DNA from: Planctomycetota bacterium
GTDB taxonomy: Bacteria; Planctomycetota; MHYJ01; WSZJ01
DNA: 43,583 bases
Reading direction: 5' to 3'
Assembly: GCA_016190145.1 (NCBI GenBank)
Contig: JACPRD010000149.1
Span: 1-43,583, forward strand
Shown here: piece after piece, positions 22,869 through 30,391 of the stretch
How positions within the stretch are numbered: position 1 is the stretch's first letter
Layout: each line of letters starts with the position of its first letter
Notes under the pieces: model-generated
Database searches by the model: none
What the model saw: the letters and a program-made list of their open reading frames with translations, nothing else
Told to the model about the DNA's origin: nothing
Made by a program: the position numbers and the translations under genes

Positions 22869-24004
22869 TTCGCGGCCTCCTGCGAGAGGAGCTGTTTCGT
22901 CGGTTCGTGCATGACTTCGCCCGCGTGCGTGAGCAGTGCGCCGCGCGTGATTTCGTCGGCGACGTCGAGGTTCAGCGTGCCCCCTTTCACGAGATGGAGC
23001 AGCAGCGCCGTCACGTTCCGCGAGAACATCTGGCTCGCGTGCACCGCCATCGTCGCGGGCAGATTCATGGGCCCGCTGATCGTCACGCCGTGCTTCACCA
23101 CGTCGCGGTCCGGCTCCGTCAGCTCGCAGTTCCCGCCCGCCTCCGCGGCGAGATCGACGACGACCGACCCCTGCCGCATCGACTTCACCATTTCCGCCGT
23201 CACCAGCACCGGCGCCCGCTTCCCAGGAATCAGCGCCGTCGAAATCACCACGTCGCTCGCCGCGACGTGCCGGCCCATCAGCTCCCGCTGCTTCGCGTAG
23301 AACTCCTCGCTCTGCGCCTTCGCATACCCGCCTTTGTCCTGCGCGTCCTTCGTCTCAAGCGGCAACTCCACGAACTTCGCCCCCAGGCTCTCCACCTGCT
23401 CCTTCACGACCGGCCGCGTGTCGTACGCCTCGACCACCGCGCCGAGCCGACGCGCCGTCGCGATCGCCTGCAACCCCGCGACTCCGGCGCCGATTACGAG
23501 CACTTTGGCCGGAGGGATCGTGCCCGCTGCGGTCATGAGAAGCGGAAAGAACCGGGGAAGCGCCGCCGCCGCGTTCAGCACCGCCTTGTACCCCGCGACC
23601 GAGCTCATCGAGGAGAGCACGTCCATGCTCTGCGCCCGCGTGATGCGCGGCACCAGCTCGAGCGCGAGCGACGTCACTTTTCGCTCCGCCAGGCGCTTCA
23701 CCACAGCGAGATTCGCGTGCGGCGCCATGAGCGCAATCAGCACCGCGCCCTCGCGCAGGCCGTCCGCCTCCGCTATCGAGGGCGCGCGCACGCGCGCGAC
23801 GACGTCGGACTTCGCGGGCAGCGCCGCGCCGTCCGGCTCGATGGAAGCGCCCTTCTCGACGTACGCCGCGTCCGCCGCGCCTGCCCCTTCCCCCGCCCCC
23901 GCCTGCACGAGGACCTGCAGGCCCGCCAGCTTCGGAACGCTCTCGGGCACCAGCGCCACGCGGCGCTCGCCCGGCAGCGACTCCCGCGGGACGCCGAGAA
24001 TCAT
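22865..24004 (-). CDS. pntAa: NAD(P) transhydrogenase subunit alpha, NAD-binding part
   Basis: A 379-residue cytoplasmic NAD(H)-binding dI protein, related to alanine dehydrogenase. It starts MILGVPRESLPGERRVAL; the Rossmann motif IGAGVAG lies at about 171-177, followed by AYDTRPVVKEQVESLGA and the mobile-loop region. ATG 24004 is supported by family alignment and overlaps the stop of the upstream secreted-protein gene (ATGA). Longer open frame upstream shows no similarity. Its own stop overlaps pntAb. Confidence 0.97.
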   Translation of the reverse strand: MILGVPRESLPGERRVALVPESVPKLAGLQVLVQAGAGEGAGAADAAYVEKGASIEPDGAALPAKSDVVARVRAPSIAEADGLREGAVLIALMAPHANLAVVKRLAERKVTSLALELVPRITRAQSMDVLSSMSSVAGYKAVLNAAAALPRFFPLLMTAAGTIPPAKVLVIGAGVAGLQAIATARRLGAVVEAYDTRPVVKEQVESLGAKFVELPLETKDAQDKGGYAKAQSEEFYAKQRELMGRHVAASDVVISTALIPGKRAPVLVTAEMVKSMRQGSVVVDLAAEAGGNCELTEPDRDVVKHGVTISGPMNLPATMAVHASQMFSRNVTALLLHLVKGGTLNLDVADEITRGALLTHAGEVMHEPTKQLLSQEAAK

Positions 24005-24873
24005 TTCCCGCCGCCTTCGTCTCCGAAGTCGGCGATGCCGATCTTCGACCGGCCCGTGACCTTCCCCTCGACGCGCATCGCGACCTTCGCCGGCTTCCCG
24101 TCCGGCCCGCGGTCCTGCCACTCGAGTTTCAGTTTCTGCGTCGCCGTCATGCGCACGATCCGCCCCGACTTCGTCCCGAACCAGAGCGTGCCGTCCACGG
24201 TCGTGGAGAGGTCGCCCGTCCCGCCCCCCTCCATCTTCGCCGTGCCCTCGCCCTTGAGCACGACCGCCAGCCGCGCGCAGCGCTCGCCGTACTTCGTCTC
24301 GAACTTCTCGAACTTGAGTTTCGCGGAGGCGGCGGTCGCGTCCTTGAAGAGTTCGAGCTCGAGCCAGGCCTCGACTTTCTCCGGGTCGCCCTCCCATTCG
24401 TCGCCGGGGCCGACCGGCCTCCCGCTCGCGATCGCCTCGTCCAGCTCGATCCCGATCCCCTGTTCGGCGAGCTGCTGCTGGTCGACGGCCGCGGCGCCGC
24501 TTTCGAGCGAGCGCTCGAGCTTTCCGTCCCTGCGCTCGATGAGGAGCACGTGCCCCACGAGCGACGAGGACGTGCTGTCGGCCTGTCCGGCCGCCGGGAT
24601 CTCGAAGGTCTCCGTCGACTCGTGGATCATGCGCCGGATCTTCGCCGGCCGGCCGTCCTCCGATTCGAGGACCTCCTCCGCCGACACCTCTTCCACCGAG
24701 AGAGCGATCGCCACGTCCTGCCCCGCCCCTTTCAACGTCCCTTCCCCCGAGAACTTCAGCGTCGACGTGATCCTGAAACCCGGCTTCACGTCCGGCCGGA
24801 TGTCGACCTTCTCCTCCGCGCGCGCCCCGACGGCGAGCGCGACCACCAGTGCCGGAACCGCCAGGAACCGCAT
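24001..24873 (-). CDS. Exported protein, paralogue of the 20330-21205 protein
   Basis: A 290-residue secreted protein (signal peptide VPALVVALAVGARA). It shares the plan of the protein after pntB: VDIRPDVKPGFRI, SAEEVLESEDGRPAKIRR, VGPGDEWEGDP, GTLWFGTKSGRIVRM. Beta-rich, with no recognised catalytic residues; its function is unknown. ATG 24873 follows GGAGGG at a good distance. The stop overlaps the pntAa start, so it is the gene immediately ahead of the transhydrogenase operon and coupled to it. It lies 14 bases after the stop of a third, more distant relative. Confidence 0.78.
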   Translation of the reverse strand: MRFLAVPALVVALAVGARAEEKVDIRPDVKPGFRITSTLKFSGEGTLKGAGQDVAIALSVEEVSAEEVLESEDGRPAKIRRMIHESTETFEIPAAGQADSTSSSLVGHVLLIERRDGKLERSLESGAAAVDQQQLAEQGIGIELDEAIASGRPVGPGDEWEGDPEKVEAWLELELFKDATAASAKLKFEKFETKYGERCARLAVVLKGEGTAKMEGGGTGDLSTTVDGTLWFGTKSGRIVRMTATQKLKLEWQDRGPDGKPAKVAMRVEGKVTGRSKIGIADFGDEGGGK

Positions 24874-24887
24874 GCGCCCTCCGCCCC

Positions 24888-25637
24888 TCAGGGTTTCGTG
24901 TACTGCCTCACGCGCGTGAACACCACGCGGCGCTCGCCCTCTTCCTCGCTTCCGATCGTCCCCATCCAGTCCATGTCGATGAGGAGCCGCGCCTCGCGGT
25001 CGAGGTACAGGTCTCCCCACGCCTCGAGCCGGCGCCCCTTCTCGAACGTCGCCTTGAGCGCCACGCGGATCCGGTGGCAGCGGATTCCGTCGCGCGACAT
25101 TTCGGGTTCAAGCTTCGACTCGGCGGTCGCGGAGGTGGCGGGTTCGCGGGCGAGGAAGGAAGCGACGGCCGCGGCCGCGCCGGCGGGGGAGGTCCAGCCG
25201 CCGGAGTGGTACACGGGCTGGGAAGGGAGGAGCCCGGGAAACGGGTCGGGCCAGACGACGGCGACTTTCTGCCAGGCGAGACCCTGGCCGTCCTTCGCGC
25301 CCGAGGCGTCGATTTCCGTCACGTCCTGGAGGGGCATGGGTTTCGGCGGTCCTTTCGCGCCTTCCTCGAACGACACCCAGGTGCGCCGCACCTTCGTCGC
25401 GCGTCCGGCCTCGGCCGCGAGGATCTCGTCGGCATAGTCCGCCGACCACCGGACCGCGGCGTCGCCGGAGCCGTGCACGAGCGTGTCCATCGTCTTCGAG
25501 TGCAGCCCCGCCTTCTCGCGCGGCCGGAGCGAGACCTGCCCGCCCTTTTCGCGGAAGGTCTCGAGCACGTACAGCACCAGCACGCCGAGCGCCCCGAGGC
25601 CGGCGACGAGACTGATGGTGAGGGCTGCTCTCCGCAT
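24888..25637 (-). CDS. Exported or membrane-anchored protein, distant relative of the pnt-flanking pair
   Basis: A 249-residue protein with one N-terminal hydrophobic segment (LTISLVAGLGALGVLVLYVL) that is probably an anchor rather than a cleaved signal. The segment ADEILAAEAGRATKVRR matches the AEEVLE..GRP..(I/L)RR segment of the two secreted neighbours, which suggests a third, diverged family member. No catalytic motif is seen. It appears to be the first gene of the pnt operon; no Shine-Dalgarno is obvious, and a TATCCT on the minus strand (25650-25645) is a weak -10 candidate. Function unknown. Confidence 0.72.
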   Translation of the reverse strand: MRRAALTISLVAGLGALGVLVLYVLETFREKGGQVSLRPREKAGLHSKTMDTLVHGSGDAAVRWSADYADEILAAEAGRATKVRRTWVSFEEGAKGPPKPMPLQDVTEIDASGAKDGQGLAWQKVAVVWPDPFPGLLPSQPVYHSGGWTSPAGAAAAVASFLAREPATSATAESKLEPEMSRDGIRCHRIRVALKATFEKGRRLEAWGDLYLDREARLLIDMDWMGTIGSEEEGERRVVFTRVRQYTKP

Positions 25638-25754
25638 GACGGAGAGGATACACGCGGGTTTGGCCGGCCGCCAGCCGGGATGGTAACCTCGATTGAACCG
25701 CGGCCTTCCGTGGTCCGCGGGTGCATCGCGTGACGGGTGCTGCACCTTCGAAGG

Positions 25755-25785
25755 GTTCGGCGTTCGGAGTTCGGAGTTCGGCGTT
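25755..25785. repeat. Short tandem repeat of GTTCGGA/C
   Basis: Four head-to-tail copies of a 7-bp unit, alternating GTTCGGC, GTTCGGA, GTTCGGA and GTTCGGC (25755-25782), followed by a partial copy. It lies in the leader upstream of the 25819 lipoprotein gene, in the intergenic stretch between divergent genes. No function is evident. Confidence 0.8.
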
Positions 25786-25818
25786 GTTCGCTCGTCGGGC
25801 GGTCGAGAGGCGGATGTG

Positions 25819-26904
25819 ATGACGAAGGTCTCGGTCGTGATGCTGGGCGCTCTGGCGCTCGCGGGCTGCCGTTCGATGGCCCACTCGTTCGAGCGCATGG
25901 AAGTCGAGGAGCGGGAGGTCATCTCCGAGGAGACGCTGTCGGAGTCCTGGGGCGGGCGCACGGCCGTCGCGATCGCGGCGGAGCCCGGCCCGGACGGGAT
26001 CGAGATCACCGCGATCGCGACCGAATCGGGAACGCGCCGCGTCCGCTTCCGTGAGCGCGTCCGCGTCGAAGTCCGGTGCGCCCGGCGCGCCGTCGGCGGC
26101 ATTTTTGAGGCGCCCGACTCGTTCTTCGCGGTGGCCGACGACATCTGGGTCGCGACGGCGTTCGCGGGGATGTTCCTGTTCTCGCACGTCGAATCGGACG
26201 ACTACCGCGTGACGGGCGTACTGTTCGCGCTGTCCGTCGGCCAGATCTTCGTCGACGCCGTGACGTTCATACCGTGGTGGATCGCGGGCCACGACTGGAA
26301 CGGCCCGTGCGACTACGTCTCCGGGGTGCGCGACGAGGGCGAGCGGACGCAGGAGCGCGACGTTCCGATGGAGCGCACGGTGCCACTGGCCGGTGCCCGG
26401 GTCCGCGTGGGACCGCAGGGCGGCCCGGTCGCGGGGGAAGTCGCCTGCGACGCCGGCGGCCACGCGCGGGTTTCCCTGGCGGACGTCGTGGCGTGGTCGC
26501 GCGGAAAGAACGGCGACCTGGTCCTCGAACTCGCCGACGGCGAACGCAAGGACGCGACGCGCCTCTCGCCCGGCGCGGTCCTGAACGGCCCCGCCGGCAC
26601 GCGCGTCGACTGGCGCGCCGCGCGCAGCTCGGGCGCGCCAGACCTCGCCGCCGCAACCCACCTCGACGGCACGACCCTCGTCGTCACCGTCGAGAACCGC
26701 GGCACCGGCGACGCCTGGCAGGTCGCCGCCATCGTCGCGAGCGCCAACGCCGCCGCCGACGGCCGCGTCGCCGCCCTCGGCCGCGTGAAAGCCGGCGAAC
26801 GCGTCGAAGTCCGGATCGCACTTCCCGCCGGCGCAAGGCAGGGCGCGATCGAGTTCAGCGAAGCGTTCGGGCGCGCACCGGGCGCGGTGCCGTTCGGGCC
26901 CTGA
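25819..26904 (+). CDS. Predicted lipoprotein with C-terminal CARDB-like region
   Basis: A 361-residue protein starting at ATG 25819 with a classic lipobox (ALALAGC, Cys17). The middle has two hydrophobic stretches around IWVATAFAGMFLF and VTGVLFALSVGQIFVDAVTF, so it may be partly embedded. The last third has short beta strands including LVVTVENRGTGDAWQV, the kind seen in CARDB cell-adhesion domains. Longer open frame upstream passes through the 7-bp tandem repeat and is unlikely to be translated. The stop codon TGA 26902-26904 is the first part of a palindromic element. Function unknown. Confidence 0.7.
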   Translation: MTKVSVVMLGALALAGCRSMAHSFERMEVEEREVISEETLSESWGGRTAVAIAAEPGPDGIEITAIATESGTRRVRFRERVRVEVRCARRAVGGIFEAPDSFFAVADDIWVATAFAGMFLFSHVESDDYRVTGVLFALSVGQIFVDAVTFIPWWIAGHDWNGPCDYVSGVRDEGERTQERDVPMERTVPLAGARVRVGPQGGPVAGEVACDAGGHARVSLADVVAWSRGKNGDLVLELADGERKDATRLSPGAVLNGPAGTRVDWRAARSSGAPDLAAATHLDGTTLVVTVENRGTGDAWQVAAIVASANAAADGRVAALGRVKAGERVEVRIALPAGARQGAIEFSEAFGRAPGAVPFGP

Positions 26905-27001
26905 GAGCGCGAAAGAAATCGATCTCCGGTGCGTTCGGACTTCGCTCGCTTTGCTCGCTCACCCCGACCGCTCCTCCGATCGATTTCATTCGCGCTCTCA
27001 G
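26901..27001. repeat. Palindromic element, copy 1
   Basis: A 101-bp imperfect palindrome. The outer arms (26901-26924 and 26978-27001) are 24 bases with one mismatch, beginning CTGAGAGCG and ending CGCTCTCAG. Within lies a weaker inner stem and direct TCGCTCGCT repeats. The TGA of the upstream gene is part of the left arm. A similar element (about 80% identical in the centre) is at 36867-36970. It may be a REP- or MITE-like repeat, or an RNA hairpin that ends transcripts. Confidence 0.85.
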
Positions 27002-27079
27002 AAGAGCCCGGCAGTTCTGCGTTCGGGAGAGAGGCCGCAATCCTGATAGGATGCGTCTGCAGGAATAGGAGAGCTCGAT

Positions 27080-27346
27080 ATCGGGAAGGAACTGCACAGG
27101 ATCAAGCGCCTCGAGATCGCCGGCGAGCTCAGCCTGCGGCTGACATTCGACGACGGAGCCGTCCGCATGATCGACTGTGCTCCGCTCGTCAAGAAGGGTG
27201 GTGTGTACGCGCCCCTCGCTGCTGCGGAGTATTTCAAGAGCGTTAAGACTGCTCCCGACCGCAGATACATCGAGTGGCCGGACGGTCTTGATTTGTGCGC
27301 CGACGCGCTGTGGTTGGAAGGCGCGCCGGCCCGGGAACCGGCGTAG
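27080..27346 (+). CDS. DUF2442-family protein without a canonical start codon
   Basis: The open frame from 27050 to TAG 27344-27346 encodes a DUF2442-like protein of about 88 residues: LRLTFDDGAVRMIDCAPLV, PLAAAEYFKSV, then YIEWPDGLDLCADALWLEG. No ATG, GTG or TTG lies in frame before ATG 27167, which would remove the first third of the domain. AGGAG at 27067-27071 suggests initiation at the ATC at 27080, or the start codon has been lost. TAGGAT at 27047-27052 could be a -10 box. DUF2442 proteins often pair with DUF4160, absent here. It may be a decaying gene. Confidence 0.6.
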   Translation: MGKELHRIKRLEIAGELSLRLTFDDGAVRMIDCAPLVKKGGVYAPLAAAEYFKSVKTAPDRRYIEWPDGLDLCADALWLEGAPAREPA

Positions 27347-27371
27347 TGCGGAACCACTGCGGAGAGATTCG

Positions 27372-28397
27372 ATGCGTCTGTCGCTGACCGCGGTCTGTCT
27401 CATCATGGCGACCGGTGCTTCCGCCGAGTGGGCCCCTTCTCTCGCCAAGGCCGACGCCGAGGCCCGCGCCAAACGCCGGCCCGTGCTGATCTGGGTCTGC
27501 GCGAAGGACGACCCGGCGTGCGCGCGCCTCGAAAAGGAAATCTGGCCGGTGGAGCCGGTCAAGACGCGCCTGCGGGACTTCGTGGCCGTGAAAGTCGAAC
27601 TGGCGGCGCTGGCCGACGCGAAGACGTGGGAAGCCGTGCCGCGCTGGAAGGCGCAGGGGGAAGGGGCTGCGGCGGCGCCGGAGGTGCGCATCCTCCATCC
27701 CTGGGGGCGCGAGCTCAAGCGCCTCCCGGCCGAATTGCTGAAGGTTCCCGCCGAAGCCGGCCAGGCGCTTCAGGCGGCCTTCGACGACTGGGAGGCCGTG
27801 CAGGGCCCCATCCGCGCCGACACCACCGCGCTCGACCGCGCGCTCAAGAGCCAGGACAAGGACCTCATGATCGAGTGCGCCCGCAAGGTGATCGCCCACC
27901 GGGAGCCCTGGACGCTTCCCATGCTCGCCGCCTGCCTCTACCAGCCCGGCGTGAAGATCCGCGAAACGGTCATCCCGGAGCTGCGCCGGATCGACGCCGA
28001 GGACGGCCTGCAGGCGCTTCTCAGGTGGCTCAAGGACCAGGCGACCACCGCCGGCGGCGACCTCGCCTGGCGCGAAGTCGAGGCGGCCAACGATCCGCGG
28101 ACGATTCCCGCGCTCAAGGACAACATCCTCAACAATTCGACGCAGGCCGTGACGCGCATCCGGGCGCTCGGCAACTTCAGGGAGAAGGCGAGCATTCCGT
28201 TCCTGATCGACCTCCTTCCGAAGGTCAGCGCGACGTCGCGCGATCCCGCGAACCCCCAGGTCGCCGCCAACGAGGCGATCCAGGCCGAGATCGCGTCGTC
28301 GCTCAAGAAGCTGACAGGGCAGGACCTCGGGACGGATCATCGGAAATGGAAGGAGTGGTGGAAGTCGATGGGGCCGGGGTTCGAGTTTCCGAAGTAG
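27372..28397 (+). CDS. Exported thioredoxin-like / HEAT-repeat protein
   Basis: A 341-residue secreted protein (signal peptide to about residue 18, ASA). Residues 20-110 resemble a thioredoxin-like fold: RRPVLIWVCAKDDPACARLEKE, then DFVAVKVEL. The cysteines are spaced Cys-x6-Cys instead of CxxC, so redox activity in the classical sense is unlikely. From about 140 onward HEAT-like helices follow (VIAHREPWTLPMLAACLYQ, IPFLIDLLPKVS), closing with WKEWWKSMG. ATG 27372 has GGAGAG upstream. Function unknown; scaffold or stress role possible. Confidence 0.72.
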   Translation: MRLSLTAVCLIMATGASAEWAPSLAKADAEARAKRRPVLIWVCAKDDPACARLEKEIWPVEPVKTRLRDFVAVKVELAALADAKTWEAVPRWKAQGEGAAAAPEVRILHPWGRELKRLPAELLKVPAEAGQALQAAFDDWEAVQGPIRADTTALDRALKSQDKDLMIECARKVIAHREPWTLPMLAACLYQPGVKIRETVIPELRRIDAEDGLQALLRWLKDQATTAGGDLAWREVEAANDPRTIPALKDNILNNSTQAVTRIRALGNFREKASIPFLIDLLPKVSATSRDPANPQVAANEAIQAEIASSLKKLTGQDLGTDHRKWKEWWKSMGPGFEFPK

Positions 28398-28405
28398 GGA
28401 CACGG

Positions 28406-28469
28406 GAGGGCGGAAGGGCGGGAGGGCGGAACGGGATGGGCCGTAGGTCCCTCCCGCCCTTCCGCCCTC
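28406..28469. repeat. Purine/pyrimidine inverted repeat
   Basis: A perfect 21-base inverted repeat: the left arm 28406-28426 (purine-rich, GAGGGCGGAAGGGCGGGAGG...) pairs with 28449-28469 across a 22-base loop. The right side continues with further CCGCCC motifs to about 28488. It lies between the HEAT protein and the ACP gene and could form a very stable hairpin. There is no T-run, so it is not a standard terminator. Confidence 0.8.
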
Positions 28470-28492
28470 TCGCCCTGCCCTTCCGCCCGCAT

Positions 28493-28522
28493 TTGACGCG
28501 CCCGTCCGCCGTTTGGTACACC
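28493..28522 (+). promoter_or_regulatory. Possible promoter before the acyl-lipid cluster
   Basis: TTGACG (28493-28498) matches five of six positions of a -35 box, and TACACC lies 18 bases on (28517-28522) as a weak -10. Transcription would start close to ATG 28533. The strong -35 makes it worth noting, but the -10 is poor. Confidence 0.35.
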
Positions 28523-28532
28523 GTCACCCCCC

Positions 28533-28793
28533 ATGGCCGACCCCCTCGTCGCCGAGCTGAAGAACCTCATCGTCACGCGCCTCAAACTCGAGGTCGCGCC
28601 GGACTCCATCGACGCCGCCGCGCCGCTCTTCGGCGAAGGCCTCGGCCTCGACTCGATCGACGCCCTCGAACTCGTCGTCGGGATCGAGAAACAGTTCGGC
28701 ATCCGCATCGCCGACGCGGAAATGGGCAAGAAGGCGTTCGCCAGCGTGAACGCCCTCGCCGAATTCATTGGGGAAAAACAGGGTCGGAAGTAG
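28533..28793 (+). CDS. Acyl carrier protein
   Basis: An 86-residue acyl carrier protein. The phosphopantetheine attachment site is Ser41 in GLGLDSIDALELV, with the normal four-helix pattern and an acidic face. It carries acyl chains as thioesters for the FabZ-like dehydratase encoded 15 bases downstream and perhaps the LpxL-like acyltransferase. It is a dedicated carrier of this cluster rather than certainly the housekeeping AcpP, which normally sits with fabD/fabG/fabF. Confidence 0.93.
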   Translation: MADPLVAELKNLIVTRLKLEVAPDSIDAAAPLFGEGLGLDSIDALELVVGIEKQFGIRIADAEMGKKAFASVNALAEFIGEKQGRK

Positions 28794-28808
28794 ACTTTCG
28801 GGGCGCGC

Positions 28809-29288
28809 ATGCCGGAGCCGGAAGAAAACGCCGCGCACAACCTGCCGGGCCTCGAGGGCGAACCCGTGCACATTGCCAATCCGGTGGAGTGGATCCCCCA
28901 CCGCCCGCCGATCCTGGCGGTGGATTCGGTCGACGTCTCCCGTCCCGGTCAGGCCGGCACCGGCCGGCGCCGGTTCATGCCCGAGGAGCCCTGGCTCGCG
29001 GGCCATTTCCCCGGCCGGCCGATCGTGCCCGGCGTGGCGCTCATCGAAGGCATCGCCCAGACCGCCGCGATCGTCCTCCTCTCCGCCCTCGGAAAAAAAG
29101 GCGAGGGCGTCCTCGCCGACGTCTCGCGCTTCCGGTTCAAATCCCCCGTCATCCCCCCCGCCGACGTCACCTTCGAGGTCGAGGTCATCGGCCGGTTCGG
29201 CAACCTCCACAAGGTCGCCGGCAAGGCGCTCTGCGGCGGCGCCGTCGCGGCGGAAGGGGAGGTCGTGCTGTCCGCGGACCCGCGGTAG
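28809..29288 (+). CDS. FabZ-like 3-hydroxyacyl-ACP dehydratase
   Basis: A 159-residue hot-dog fold protein. The family signature is IPHRPPILAVD (29-39), and GHFPGRPIVPGVALIEGIAQ gives the catalytic His66 and Glu80. FabZ dehydrates 3-hydroxyacyl-ACP to the trans-2-enoyl form. The 25 residues before the signature are an extra N-terminal tail. It follows the ACP gene and probably acts on chains loaded there. Some related hot-dog proteins in specialised lipid clusters have altered specificity. Confidence 0.92.
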   Translation: MPEPEENAAHNLPGLEGEPVHIANPVEWIPHRPPILAVDSVDVSRPGQAGTGRRRFMPEEPWLAGHFPGRPIVPGVALIEGIAQTAAIVLLSALGKKGEGVLADVSRFRFKSPVIPPADVTFEVEVIGRFGNLHKVAGKALCGGAVAAEGEVVLSADPR

Positions 29289-29316
29289 GGGTGCTTCGCT
29301 GTAGAATCCCGGACCC

Positions 29317-30390
29317 ATGGGTTTCGAAGACCAGGTCCGCCGGTCGCCGCTCGACGACTACCCGCTCTCGATCGGGCTGCTGATCGCATGTGCCGCGATT
29401 TTCGGCGTCACCGACCTGGGGCTGATGGGCGAGCGAGGCGCTTCGCTCAAGGAATGGGGCATGAATTCCGGCGCGGGGCTGGAGCGCGGGGAGTACTGGC
29501 GGCTGGTGACGTCGATGTTTCTCCACGGCGGTGTCGTTCACATTCTCCTGAACGGGTGGGTTCTCTGGCAGCTCTGCCCGCCGCTCGAGCGCGACATCGG
29601 CACCGCGCGGTTTGCGGCGATCTGGTTCGGCGCCGGGATCGCAGGGTCGCTCGCCAGCTCGTGCATCGACGCGGCGAGCGTCGGCGCCTCGGGGGCGATC
29701 TTCGGGGTGCTGGCGACCTGGCTCCGCGTGTTCCGCGTCCGCCGCGGGTCGTGGCGGGCCACGATCGCCGACCCGATTGCCAAGCAGTTCCTCCTGTGGA
29801 CGGTCCTCAACCTCGTTCTGGGATTCACCATCCCGCGCATTTCGAATGCGGCGCATATCGGCGGCATGGTGGGCGGGTGGATGATCTCGGCGGCGCTCAT
29901 GCCGGCGCTCAAGGGATTCGAACGAGGCAGGATGTCGTCCAAACCGTCGATCCCGAAGCTCGCCGTCGCGATCGCGCTCCTCGTGGTCGCCGGAGTCGTC
30001 GCGCGTTTCAATACATGGAATTCACACATCCTGCTCAGGAAGGCGGTAGAGGCGGCGGAAGCGGGGCGCACGGCGGAGGCCGTGGAGCTCGTCGGGAAGG
30101 CGAAGCGCATTCCGTTCGGACAGATCGCGGAAGAGTACGCGTTTCTCGGTGAGGGACAGAAGCTGAAGGGGCGGTGGGAGGTCGCCGAGGCGCTCTTCCG
30201 CGGCGCCGAGGAGAAGGGTGACGATTCTCCCGATACCGCGGACAATCTTGCGCTCGTGTACCAGAAGCTCGGGAAGAAGGTCGAGTTGCTCGCGCACCTG
30301 CGGAAGTGGAAGGAGCGGGGGGCGCCGCTGAAGGGCTGGGAGGCGGAGCTGGCGGCGCTGGAGGAGTGGGAAAAAAGGGAGAAGAAGTAG
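29317..30390 (+). CDS. Rhomboid-family intramembrane serine protease with TPR-like tail
   Basis: A 357-residue protein. Six or so transmembrane helices occupy residues 18-245. The catalytic dyad is Ser125 in GASGAIFG and His180 in NAAHIGGMVGG, with the conserved H75ILLN79 loop. The last 130 residues have TPR-like helices (AEEYAFLGEGQKLKGRW, TADNLALVYQKLGKK), suggesting substrate recruitment outside the membrane. The protease cleaves membrane helices. It is 28 bases after the dehydratase and ends one base before the acyltransferase gene, so it is probably part of that operon. TAGAAT at 29302-29307 could be a private -10 box. Confidence 0.9.
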   Translation: MGFEDQVRRSPLDDYPLSIGLLIACAAIFGVTDLGLMGERGASLKEWGMNSGAGLERGEYWRLVTSMFLHGGVVHILLNGWVLWQLCPPLERDIGTARFAAIWFGAGIAGSLASSCIDAASVGASGAIFGVLATWLRVFRVRRGSWRATIADPIAKQFLLWTVLNLVLGFTIPRISNAAHIGGMVGGWMISAALMPALKGFERGRMSSKPSIPKLAVAIALLVVAGVVARFNTWNSHILLRKAVEAAEAGRTAEAVELVGKAKRIPFGQIAEEYAFLGEGQKLKGRWEVAEALFRGAEEKGDDSPDTADNLALVYQKLGKKVELLAHLRKWKERGAPLKGWEAELAALEEWEKREKK

Positions 30391-30391
30391 C

